DNA of 12,717 bases from Deltaproteobacteria bacterium (GTDB lineage: Bacteria > Myxococcota > UBA727 > JABDBI01), in the NCBI GenBank assembly GCA_016764955.1, contig JAESQZ010000201.1, positions 1 through 12,717 on the forward strand, read 5' to 3'. Each line of letters starts with the position of its first letter. Position 1 is the first letter of the stretch. Under the pieces are notes generated by a model. The model was given only the letters and a program-made list of their open reading frames with translations, was not told the origin of the DNA and searched no databases. The position numbers and the translations under genes are program-made. Positions 1-6,011 of the stretch are shown piece by piece.

Positions 1-2
1 AT

Positions 3-647
3 GCAATTTTAGAGGCTGTGGCAGCTGAAGTTGCTTTAGTAGCCTGTATCACTGAGGGTATTCCTGTTTTGGATATGGTCAAAGTCAAGCATGCCATGAA
101 GGGCAGCAAGACGAGGCTGATCGGCCCGAACTGCCCAGGAACTATCACGCCAGACGAGTGCAAAATTGGTAGTATGCCAGGATCTATTCACAAAAAAGGC
201 AATGTTGGAGTTGTTTCGCGTTCTGGGACTTTAACCTACGAGGCTGTTTATCAGCTGACCCAACTTGACCTTGGGCAGTCGACTTGTGTTGGCATTGGCG
301 GTGACCCAGTCAGTGGTACTTCGTTTGTAGATGTCTTAAAAGCTTTTGAAGCGGATCCGGAAACACTCGGTGTTGTGATGATTGGTGAAATCGGCGGCAC
401 GGCTGAAGAAGAAGCAGCTGATTATGTCAAAAATCATATGACCAAACCAGTGACTGGTTTTATTGCAGGCAGCACCGCGCCAGCAGGTCGCAGAATGGGT
501 CACGCGGGCGCTGTGATTTCAGGTGGCAAGGGCGGCGCACAGGATAAGATCAAAGCTTTGGAGCAGGCGGGCATTCGCATTGCCCCAACGCCGTCTGATA
601 TAGGAGCAACTTTCTGTGAGCAATTTGATCAACATCGCGGAAAATAG
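3..647 (+). CDS. sucD: Succinyl-CoA synthetase (ADP-forming) subunit alpha, 5' truncated by the window edge
   Basis: The alpha subunit forms succinyl phosphate and a phosphohistidine during substrate-level phosphorylation in the TCA cycle, working with the beta subunit SucC. The reading frame is open from base 3 (A-I-L-E-A-V), so the gene begins upstream; about 75 N-terminal residues, including the CoA-binding Rossmann part, are missing compared with the 289-residue E. coli protein. Visible family blocks are ITEGIP, GPNCPG, SRSGTLTYEA, GIGGDP, MIGEIGG and GHAGA. The His of GHAGA, coded at 501-503, corresponds to the phosphorylated active-site histidine. The GTG at 18 is an internal codon, not the start. 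The 3' end overlaps smpB by 32 nt. sucC would be expected just upstream. The C-terminal tail after SDIG diverges from E. coli, which is normal for the family. Confidence 0.97.
   Translation, partial: AILEAVAAEVALVACITEGIPVLDMVKVKHAMKGSKTRLIGPNCPGTITPDECKIGSMPGSIHKKGNVGVVSRSGTLTYEAVYQLTQLDLGQSTCVGIGGDPVSGTSFVDVLKAFEADPETLGVVMIGEIGGTAEEEAADYVKNHMTKPVTGFIAGSTAPAGRRMGHAGAVISGGKGGAQDKIKALEQAGIRIAPTPSDIGATFCEQFDQHRGK
603..606 (+). promoter_or_regulatory. Ribosome binding site of smpB
   Basis: GGAG lies 9 nt before the GTG at 616, inside the sucD coding sequence. It supports the GTG as the smpB start and implies that smpB is translated from the same message as sucD. Confidence 0.7.
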
Positions 648-1074
648 ACGCGCTCGTTTTGACTATGCCATCCTAGATACTTTCGAGTGTGGCATGGTAC
701 TCGTGGGGACTGAGGTCAAGTCCCTGCGTGAACGCCATGTGAATTTTAGCGATGCTTATGCGCTGCTCAAAGATCATGAACTGTTTTTGATAGGGCTTAA
801 AATCGAGCCCTATATGTATGGCACGCACGAAAATCATATTGTCGATCGCACACGCAAGCTTTTGTTGCATCGCAAAGAGTTAGACAAACTGGAGCGTTCG
901 ATTACGCGCAAAGGCCTTACTCTGATTCCCTTAAAACTTTATTTTAAAGATGGCCGAGCTAAAGTTTTAATTGGCCTTGCTGAGGGCAAAACCAAAGGTG
1001 ATAAACGCCAAAGTATTAAAAAACGCGAGGCAGATCGGGAAGTTGCTCGCGCGATGCGCCGCGGGAGTCGTTAG
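616..1074 (+). CDS. smpB: SsrA-binding protein SmpB
   Basis: SmpB binds tmRNA (SsrA) and brings it to stalled ribosomes, where it starts trans-translation. The 152-residue product has the expected N-terminal block (IAENRRARFDY), the GTEVKSLR strand of the beta barrel, and a basic C-terminal tail (GKTKGDKRQSIKKREADRE) that in the family reaches into the decoding centre in place of mRNA. Length is typical (about 150-160). The GTG start is supported by a GGAG at 603-606 and by the N-terminal alignment; it sits inside the last codons of sucD, giving a 32-nt overlap that suggests coupled translation. The stop is only 2 bp from the stop of the opposing gene, with no clear terminator between. I did not find a tmRNA gene next to it. 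Confidence 0.97.
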   Translation: MSNLINIAENRRARFDYAILDTFECGMVLVGTEVKSLRERHVNFSDAYALLKDHELFLIGLKIEPYMYGTHENHIVDRTRKLLLHRKELDKLERSITRKGLTLIPLKLYFKDGRAKVLIGLAEGKTKGDKRQSIKKREADREVARAMRRGSR

Positions 1075-1076
1075 TT

Positions 1077-1724
1077 TTATTGGCATCCTTGGGGGACATG
1101 AATTCCAGTGCTCCCAAATGGAAGGGGATTAACGCCAGATGGTGGAACATGTGGCATGGCTGCTGCTGCACCGAGATCGCCGGATGTGCTGCTGTTGCCT
1201 GATGTCGGCTCTTGTATTTTATCAAGATCGTCTTCTTCCCCGGCTGCTTGGGCTGCAGCTCCAGCTCCACCCGCTGTGCCAAGTTCTGTGCTTACAGATA
1301 ATCTTCGAAGTGCTTCAGCTGCTTGGGTTCGGATGGAGTCATTACTGCTGATTGATAGTCTGCGAAGATCTGACTGCAGTCGACGCACTTCATCTTCACC
1401 AAGGTTGCCACTGCTTAAGAATTTTCGGAGGCTTGACCACAGTTCAAGCATTTCAGCTTCATCAGCATCAGCAATGCGAAAGTCGGGTGGCAGTACTTGA
1501 GGAGTGTTTAGACTACCATCATCATCATTGTCATTTGAGCTGGAAGCGTCATTTTGTGCTTGCGCATCCTGCATCCCGGCATCTGAAGCATATTGGTTTG
1601 TTTGGTATTGGTTCCTGGTGGGAACATCGCCTCTACAACAGCTATGAAAGTTGCCAGCCAGGGCAGGTGGGGGATAGTGAAATAATGCGAGACAAATAAA
1701 TAGCCTGAATAATATTTTATTCAT
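1077..1724 (-). CDS. Hypothetical secreted protein with a Ser/Asn/Asp-rich segment
   Basis: I do not recognise this family. From the ATG at 1724 the product has 215 residues and opens with a convincing Sec signal peptide: MNK, then a hydrophobic stretch (ILFRLFICLALF) and a likely cleavage after ALA-G near residue 23. Next come a CC pair, a polar low-complexity stretch (SSSNDNDDDGS), a charged helical middle (DADEAEMLELW to EALRRLSVS) with heptad-like leucines, and a Gly/Ala/Pro-rich tail. A TTG start at 1763 would add 13 residues in front of the signal peptide, but that region looks like a promoter instead. No Shine-Dalgarno is visible before the ATG, so it may be nearly leaderless. It is tail to tail with smpB. 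Several long open frames on the opposite strand lower confidence, but the signal peptide, promoter and preceding terminator favour a real gene. Confidence 0.6.
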   Translation of the reverse strand: MNKILFRLFICLALFHYPPPALAGNFHSCCRGDVPTRNQYQTNQYASDAGMQDAQAQNDASSSNDNDDDGSLNTPQVLPPDFRIADADEAEMLELWSSLRKFLSSGNLGEDEVRRLQSDLRRLSISSNDSIRTQAAEALRRLSVSTELGTAGGAGAAAQAAGEEDDLDKIQEPTSGNSSTSGDLGAAAAMPHVPPSGVNPLPFGSTGIHVPQGCQ

Positions 1725-1734
1725 ATAAATTGAA

Positions 1735-1763
1735 TAAATATATTTCTTTAGGCATGAAGTCAA
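1735..1763 (-). promoter_or_regulatory. Candidate sigma-70 promoter for the secreted hypothetical protein
   Basis: On the minus strand TTGACT (1763-1758) resembles a -35 box. It is followed by TATATT (1742-1737, 15-bp spacer) or TATTTA (1740-1735, 17-bp spacer) as -10. Transcription would begin only a few bases before the ATG at 1724. It lies just after the terminator of the upstream unit, as expected for an independent transcription unit. This is pattern matching only. Confidence 0.45.
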
Positions 1764-1789
1764 TTGGTTATTTTATGACATTACGGATG

Positions 1790-1811
1790 AAAAAACGGGT
1801 GAAAACACCCG
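1790..1811 (-). terminator. Rho-independent terminator after the MFS transporter gene
   Basis: On the minus strand a CGGGTG / CACCCG stem (1811-1806 and 1801-1796) with a TTTT loop is followed at once by six T residues (1795-1790). It begins 14 bp after the MFS stop codon. This is a textbook intrinsic terminator and ends the pseudouridine synthase-MFS unit. Confidence 0.9.
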
Positions 1812-1824
1812 CTGTTTATTTAAG

Positions 1825-3144
1825 TTAGATCAAGTCCCCATCTAAAAATGGCCCATACTCTTTAGGTATTGTGCGCTTTTCAGGATGAGTTTCTTTTGTA
1901 AACAAGGCTAATATCAGGGAGATAGAAATCATAATAGGCACTAGCATTAGGGCAAATTTGTAATCGCCTGATGAATAGTAAGGAATGCCGTTTACCATGG
2001 TGCCATCCCAGTGGGAGCGTATGAGCTTACCAATGATAGGCAAAAAGATGATACCGGTTGTCATGACAATGCCGTTCACAAATGCAATCGTAACCCCGCT
2101 CATCTTAAGTGGCATAGATTCGCAAGCGCTTACAAAACTAAGAGATTTCGATGCATAAGAAAACCCTGCTACAAAGAATAGCGGATATAAAGCATAGAGC
2201 GGAAGATCGACTAAGAAAACAGTGAACCAGATGGCTGCTGTGACGCATGGGCCAAAAATCATGGGCTTTCGTCTACTCTTAATTGTATCTGACAAGAAAG
2301 CAAAGAAGGGGCTTCCACAGGCCGCACCGATAAACATGCTTGATACAATAGAAGCCGCTACGAGTTCTGACTCACCGGTTGTGCGTGTTAAGAATGAAAC
2401 GCCCCAAGCAACACCCATGATGGTAATGGGCAGATACATGCACATGCCATAAACTGATAAAAGCCAAATCTGAGGAGATTTAACGAGACGTTTTAAGTCT
2501 GTTAGCGGGTGTTCGTTGTTATAGATGTCCTCAATTTCATCATGATGATCAATTGGTGGATGGTTGCTGACAACCAGGAAAACCAAAACCGCGATGCCAA
2601 GGCCCAGCAGGCCGAGTGTGTACATCGTGTTGGTGAATCCAATTTTGTTGACCAGGAGCTCAAGCGGGACACCGCCGAGGCTAGCGCCAGCAGTGCCCAT
2701 GAGGAGAACCAAGCCCATAACTTTGGCTATATGCTTAGGCTCTAGCCAGAGTATGCCAAGTTTCATGGTTCCAACGAGACCACAAGCAGATCCCAGTCCC
2801 ATCATAAATCGGGCGGCGCCGCCAATCATTGGATTTGTTGAGCTTCCAAATAAGAAACACGCGCAGGCACAAAGCAAAGTTGCTACACATAAGAATAATT
2901 TTGGGCCAAGACGGTCTATAGTAATGCCAAGCGGTATCTGCATGCCGGAGTAGGCCCAATTATAAAGGCCAATCATGAAGCTGATACCCAAAGAGTCGAT
3001 GGCAAAGTTTGTTAAAATTTCGCTGTTCATGACGTTGGGCGAAACCCGGAGCAAAAATTGGTACATATAAAAGATGCAGCCGCACAGAACGATGCTCCAG
3101 CCTTTGATGTTTTGTGCTCGCGTATTTGGTTTAGCATTCGTCAT
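1825..3144 (-). CDS. Major facilitator superfamily transporter
   Basis: This is a 439-residue inner-membrane secondary transporter with about 12 hydrophobic segments and a central charged loop (residues around 195-220: HPPIDHHDEIEDIYNNEHPL) separating two six-helix halves. The loop after helix 2 carries the MFS signature GITIDRLGPK (73-82). The first helix contains YQFLLRVSPNVM, which resembles a group of MFS proteins I know from Legionella, Coxiella and Rickettsiales; that resemblance is from memory and the substrate cannot be told. The ATG at 3144 has a good AGGA (3154-3151) at 6-nt spacing and lies inside the last codons of the preceding pseudouridine synthase gene (14-nt overlap), so the two are translationally coupled. 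An intrinsic terminator follows at 1811-1790. Confidence 0.9.
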   Translation of the reverse strand: MTNAKPNTRAQNIKGWSIVLCGCIFYMYQFLLRVSPNVMNSEILTNFAIDSLGISFMIGLYNWAYSGMQIPLGITIDRLGPKLFLCVATLLCACACFLFGSSTNPMIGGAARFMMGLGSACGLVGTMKLGILWLEPKHIAKVMGLVLLMGTAGASLGGVPLELLVNKIGFTNTMYTLGLLGLGIAVLVFLVVSNHPPIDHHDEIEDIYNNEHPLTDLKRLVKSPQIWLLSVYGMCMYLPITIMGVAWGVSFLTRTTGESELVAASIVSSMFIGAACGSPFFAFLSDTIKSRRKPMIFGPCVTAAIWFTVFLVDLPLYALYPLFFVAGFSYASKSLSFVSACESMPLKMSGVTIAFVNGIVMTTGIIFLPIIGKLIRSHWDGTMVNGIPYYSSGDYKFALMLVPIMISISLILALFTKETHPEKRTIPKEYGPFLDGDLI

Positions 3145-3865
3145 TCATCTTCCTACTTGATTTAACGATTCGGCCATCTAATAACGTAATCGTATCTGCA
3201 TGCAAGGCATGTCCTTTGCGCCAACTAATGGGTTCGGTGCCGTACAGTACATCGCCTTTTAAAGGATGTCCAATTGCGGCCAGATGAACCCGAATCTGAT
3301 GCCGCCTGCCGCCTTCTATGGTGAGGTGAATTAAGGTCGATTTATCGTCGTCGCTAGTAACACTGCCCTCTCCCGCTTGACGCAGGAGAGGGGTTACATG
3401 GGTCTTGGCTGGCCTTGGCTCGCCTCTGAAATATTTATGTTTAGGCGTAATCGCTAACATCTTGGCCTTGTTTTTTTGGTGATGCGCAATTGGATAATCA
3501 ATTACACAGGGCTCTTTGATTTCACCTTCAACGAGGGCGATATAGGTTTTTTTGATTAAGCCTTTTGAAAAAGCCTCTCGCAGTTTTTTATAGCTTTCTG
3601 GGTTTCTAGCAAATACGAGTAAGCCCGACGTCCCAGTGTCTAATCTGTGCACTAAGCCGCCTTCCAGTGAATTATCTGAAGCAGTCGCAATTTCTGGGTA
3701 AAGTTCACAAACAGCCTCAAATGCGCTTTTTATCCCCCCTTTGAAAAAGGGGGGCAGGGGGGATTTCAAAGGATGCGACGGCATCCCTGCAGGCTTATCC
3801 ACCACAACACAATCTTTATCTTCGTAAATTACTAGAATAGACGATGGGGTCATGGGCATTGACAT
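3131..3865 (-). CDS. RluA-family RNA pseudouridine synthase carrying two in-frame palindromic repeats
   Basis: RluA-type enzymes isomerise specific uridines of rRNA or tRNA to pseudouridine. From the ATG at 3865 the product has 244 residues and no S4 domain. Seen are the entry strand VVVDKPAGMPSHP, the catalytic motif GLVHRLDTGTSGLLVFAR with nucleophile Asp76, and the C-terminal block EGGRRHQIRVHLAAIGHPLKGDVLYG. Which RNA site it modifies cannot be told. Two peptides have no counterpart in the family: KSPLPPFFKGGIK (34-46), encoded by the repeat at 3732-3766, and TPLLRQAGEGS (158-168), encoded by the repeat at 3366-3392. Both keep the frame and fall in loops away from the catalytic Asp, so the enzyme may still work. 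The open frame runs back to a TTG at 3937, but those 24 residues look non-native; ATGs at 3859 and 3853 are alternative starts. No strong ribosome binding site is visible. Confidence 0.88.
   Translation of the reverse strand: MSMPMTPSSILVIYEDKDCVVVDKPAGMPSHPLKSPLPPFFKGGIKSAFEAVCELYPEIATASDNSLEGGLVHRLDTGTSGLLVFARNPESYKKLREAFSKGLIKKTYIALVEGEIKEPCVIDYPIAHHQKNKAKMLAITPKHKYFRGEPRPAKTHVTPLLRQAGEGSVTSDDDKSTLIHLTIEGGRRHQIRVHLAAIGHPLKGDVLYGTEPISWRKGHALHADTITLLDGRIVKSSRKMNDEC
3366..3392. repeat. Palindromic repeat (CCCTCTCC/GGAGAGGG type) inside the pseudouridine synthase gene
   Basis: The left arm CCCTCTCCCGC (3366-3376) and right arm GCAGGAGAGGG (3382-3392) pair with one mismatch around a 5-nt loop. 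The core matches a dispersed repeat type that I recall from many proteobacterial genomes. It lies in frame in coding sequence and encodes part of TPLLRQAGEGS. Confidence 0.7.
3732..3766. repeat. Palindromic G/C-tract repeat encoding KSPLPPFFKGGI inside the pseudouridine synthase gene
   Basis: CCCCCCTTT (3734-3742) pairs with AAAGGGGGG (3746-3754) around GAA. A second GGGGGG tract (3757-3762) offers an alternative partner for the C tract. On the minus strand it reads in frame as KSPLPPFFKGGIK, a peptide known from a dispersed repeat found in unrelated bacterial proteins. It sits right after the conserved KPAGMPSHP segment. Confidence 0.8.
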
Positions 3866-3888
3866 AACACGCCATCCCCAATTGCCAG
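3855..3888. repeat. Imperfect 34-bp direct repeat, copy A
   Basis: It starts GGCATTG and ends GCCATCCCCAATTGCCAG. It matches the copy at 3950-3983 at 28 of 34 positions by hand alignment. It overlaps the start region of the pseudouridine synthase gene. Confidence 0.6.
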
Positions 3889-3949
3889 ACAGAAGCTTTG
3901 GCAAACATGTGAATCCACTGGCATAGACCGGAATCAAATCAGGCTAATA

Positions 3950-3983
3950 GGCATTGCAATAGCATGCCATCCCCGATTGCCAG
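3950..3983. repeat. Imperfect 34-bp direct repeat, copy B
   Basis: It starts GGCATTG and ends GCCATCCCCGATTGCCAG, 95 bp downstream of copy A. Its left part can fold into a hairpin (GGCAT with ATGCC). The ATG at 3964 of the next gene lies inside it. Confidence 0.6.
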
Positions 3984-4536
3984 TCCGCGGCCAAGTGCTT
4001 CCAAACAGCCTGATTCTGATGACGGCTTTGTTCAAACACAGTCTCAGAGTTTTATGTCATGGCAGGAGCGGCCCAGTGGCTACCTGGTTAATTTGCCGCC
4101 AATTGAAGTTAAAGATTTTAAGTTAGATGTGATTGTAAAGCCCATCTTGCCAATTTTGCAAAGCGATACGGCGCAACAAGTGATTCATAATCCTGAAGTT
4201 TTAGAAGGTGTTCCGACTGAGGAAATGGCTGCGTTTCAGTACCAATTTAATGCTGCGCTTAAGGCTTTGGTAGAGGATAGAGTCATGCTGCAGAGTTTAG
4301 AGCCCTGGCAGATTAGAGGTTTTATTGACCACTTGGAGCAGTTTGGGACGGAAATACTCACACTGAATCAAAAGCGCAAAAACGCCTGGAAGGCATTTTG
4401 GGGCAGGCTTTGCCCGGATTATCGACGCGAGCAAGAGAGTTGTAAAGCTCTAGTCGATAGCTTAAACTTTGGAATCAGGGCGCTTAGATTACTTATTCCA
4501 GTTCCTACTCAAGATAGCCGGCTTAGCGAAATGTGA
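3964..4536 (+). CDS. Hypothetical cytoplasmic protein
   Basis: I do not recognise this 190-residue product. It has no signal peptide and no membrane segment. The first 30 residues are Ser/Pro/Gln-rich and probably disordered. From about residue 35 it becomes ordered: LVNLPPIEVKDFKLDVIVKPILP looks like beta strands, followed by helices (EEMAAFQYQFNAALKALVEDRV, WQIRGFIDHLEQFGTEILTLNQKRKNAWKAFWGRL, SCKALVDSLNFGIRALRLL). Codon use looks like that of its neighbours. The start is uncertain: the ATG at 3964 lies within a repeat copy and lacks a clear ribosome binding site, and the ATG at 4054 (residue 31, MSWQERPSGYLVNL) would remove the disordered leader. It is divergent from the pseudouridine synthase gene and 52 bp ahead of ribB, so it could be the first gene of the rib operon. 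Confidence 0.65.
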   Translation: MPSPIASPRPSASKQPDSDDGFVQTQSQSFMSWQERPSGYLVNLPPIEVKDFKLDVIVKPILPILQSDTAQQVIHNPEVLEGVPTEEMAAFQYQFNAALKALVEDRVMLQSLEPWQIRGFIDHLEQFGTEILTLNQKRKNAWKAFWGRLCPDYRREQESCKALVDSLNFGIRALRLLIPVPTQDSRLSEM

Positions 4537-4571
4537 GCCTAGATAGGCAGTTGTCAGAGCGCCTAATTTTT
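4537..4571 (+). promoter_or_regulatory. Possible alternative-hairpin leader ahead of ribB
   Basis: Three short complementary arms follow the stop of the preceding gene: GCCTA (4537-4541), TAGGC (4544-4548) and GCCTA (4561-4565). The middle arm can pair with either neighbour, and the second pairing is followed by ATTTTT, like a weak terminator. The stems are only 5 bp, so this may be chance. It does not resemble the much larger FMN riboswitch. Confidence 0.25.
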
Positions 4572-4588
4572 GCCATAAGAGCTGCTCC

Positions 4589-5197
4589 ATGGCAGCTATA
4601 CAGCAAGCATTGAAGGCCCTTAAGGCCGGTAAACCTATTGTTTTAGTGGATGATGAATCGCGTGAAAACGAAGGTGATTTGATCTTAGCTGCTGAAAAAA
4701 TAACGCCTGAAAATGTTAATTTCATGATCAGACATGGCAGTGGCATTATTTGTGTGACCCTAACAGAAGATCAAGCTGATCAACTTAACCTGCCTTTGAT
4801 GGTTCAAGATAATCACTTGCGCGGTAAGTTTGCAGCTAATTTTACGATTTCTGTTGAGGCTGCCCAAGGTGTTACGACTGGCGTTTCGGCTGCTGACAGG
4901 TGCAAGACCATTTTGGCTGCCATGAACCCAAATTCTAAGCCTGAAGATTTATCAAGACCGGGGCATGTTTTCCCTTTGAGGGCCAAAAACGGAGGGGTTT
5001 TGGAACGAGAAGGCCACACAGAAGGTTCTGTGGATTTGATGCGGTTGGCTAAGTTGACTCCAGCAGGCGTTTTGTGTGAGCTCATGAACGAAGATGGCAC
5101 GATGGCTCGGATGCCTGAGATTGAAAAATTTGCTCGAGAACATGACTTAATTGTTTTATCCATTAAAGAATTGGTCGAATTGAGGAGAGGCTTGTGA
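4589..5197 (+). CDS. ribB: 3,4-dihydroxy-2-butanone 4-phosphate synthase
   Basis: The enzyme converts ribulose 5-phosphate to formate and 3,4-dihydroxy-2-butanone 4-phosphate, the four-carbon donor for riboflavin; it is cytoplasmic and Mg2+-dependent. The 202-residue product has the acidic loop DDESRENEGD (21-30), TTGVSAADRCKTI, SRPGHVFPL (122-130), REGHTEGSVDLMRLA (140-154) and CELMNEDGTMAR (163-174), covering the metal and substrate ligands. It is the stand-alone form: the GTP cyclohydrolase II (RibA) domain often fused in this lineage is absent, so ribA must be elsewhere. A weak AAGAG (4577-4581) lies 7 nt before the ATG. It overlaps ribH by 4 nt (GTGA), and ribH makes the next enzyme to use its product. 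Confidence 0.97.
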   Translation: MAAIQQALKALKAGKPIVLVDDESRENEGDLILAAEKITPENVNFMIRHGSGIICVTLTEDQADQLNLPLMVQDNHLRGKFAANFTISVEAAQGVTTGVSAADRCKTILAAMNPNSKPEDLSRPGHVFPLRAKNGGVLEREGHTEGSVDLMRLAKLTPAGVLCELMNEDGTMARMPEIEKFAREHDLIVLSIKELVELRRGL

Positions 5198-5619
5198 AAA
5201 TTGCTTTGGTTGCCAGCCGCTTTAATAGCGTGATTGTGGAAAGGCTAGTAGAGGGAGCCAAGCAGGTTATAGAGCCACATGGCTCCTATGAGCTTTTTTG
5301 GGTGCCGGGTGCTTTAGAGATTCCTGTGGTGGCTCAAAAGTTGAGCCGCACCAATCGATATCAGGCTTTAGTGTGCTTGGGTGCTGTTATCAAGGGTGCG
5401 AGCGATCATTATGAACATGTTTCACGCGAGGTGCATAACGGTGTGACGCGTGTGTCTTTGGATGCAGGGATTCCTGTGGCAATGGGTGTTTTGACAGTGG
5501 AGAGTATGGCGCAGGCTTTTGAAAGAGCGGGCGGAACCCATGGCAATGTCGGCGCCAATGCTGCTTCAGCGGCAGTTGATGTTTTGAAGCTATTTGAGCG
5601 AGTGAGAGAGCTTACATGA
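5194..5619 (+). CDS. ribH: 6,7-dimethyl-8-ribityllumazine synthase
   Basis: Lumazine synthase condenses the RibB product with 5-amino-6-ribitylaminouracil to give the direct riboflavin precursor. The 141-residue product shows ASRFN (aromatic Phe10 at the pyrimidine site), WVPGALEIPVVAQ (37-48), CLGAVIKGASDHYEHV (61-76) with the probable catalytic His72, and GVLTVESMAQAFERAG (98-113). The usual aromatic residue three places after the catalytic His (HYDYV or HFEYV) is His75 here, a small departure. The GTG start overlaps the ribB stop (GTGA) and has a strong purine-rich ribosome binding site, GAGGAGAGG, at 5182-5190. The stop overlaps the ATG of nusB (ATGA). The protein is slightly short at the N-terminus relative to E. 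coli (156 residues). Confidence 0.96.
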   Translation: MKIALVASRFNSVIVERLVEGAKQVIEPHGSYELFWVPGALEIPVVAQKLSRTNRYQALVCLGAVIKGASDHYEHVSREVHNGVTRVSLDAGIPVAMGVLTVESMAQAFERAGGTHGNVGANAASAAVDVLKLFERVRELT

Positions 5620-6011
5620 GTGGCCCTAGGCATAAAGGACGCGAGTCTGCACTCCAAATCATGTATCAAGTGGATCATGGTGCGCTAGCTGAAGAAGCGA
5701 TCACAGGTTTTTTTGCGTATTTTGCGCTGTCTAAGGCTGGCCGTGAATTGGCAGATTCTTTGGTGCATGGCGTGGTTGAGCACCAAAGTGATATCGATAA
5801 GAAGATTACAGACTGCAGTCATAAGTGGCGGGTTGACCGAATGGCTGTCGTCGATCGCAATGTGCTTCGCCTGGCGGTGTTTGAGCTTTTTCATGCGCCG
5901 GACCCACAACCTAAGAAAGTCATTTTGAATGAATGGATTGAAGTTGCAAAACGTTATGGAGCAGAGCACTCCAGCGCATTTGTGAATGGAATCCTAGATA
6001 GCATGCTATGA
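5616..6011 (+). CDS. nusB: Transcription antitermination factor NusB
   Basis: NusB binds boxA RNA with NusE (S10) and supports antitermination of rRNA operons. The 131-residue all-helical product starts with RHKGRESALQIMYQVD, the usual RNA-binding N-terminal helix. It contains WRVDRMAVVDRNVLRLAVFEL and ends with the family block VILNEWIEVAKRYGAEHSSAFVNGILDSML. ribH-nusB is a common order in bacteria. Both junctions are 4-nt ATGA overlaps, with ribH in front and dnaJ behind, so translation is probably re-initiated along the message. Length and motifs are ordinary. Confidence 0.96.
   Translation: MSGPRHKGRESALQIMYQVDHGALAEEAITGFFAYFALSKAGRELADSLVHGVVEHQSDIDKKITDCSHKWRVDRMAVVDRNVLRLAVFELFHAPDPQPKKVILNEWIEVAKRYGAEHSSAFVNGILDSML

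Noticed and set aside
1075..1140. tmRNA (ssrA) gene next to smpB
   Set aside because: No tRNA-like ends, tag-peptide reading frame or CCA end was visible, and the region belongs to the opposing gene.
1108..1699. Plus-strand open frames opposite the secreted hypothetical protein
   Set aside because: They lack ribosome binding sites and recognisable domains, and look like shadows of the Gly/Ala/Ser-rich minus-strand gene.
3866..3937. N-terminal extension of the pseudouridine synthase from a TTG at 3937
   Set aside because: The start is a TTG without ribosome binding site, and the extra 24 residues cover a repeat copy and have no family match.
4537..4588. FMN riboswitch before ribB
   Set aside because: The 52-bp gap is too short and lacks the conserved multi-stem RFN core.
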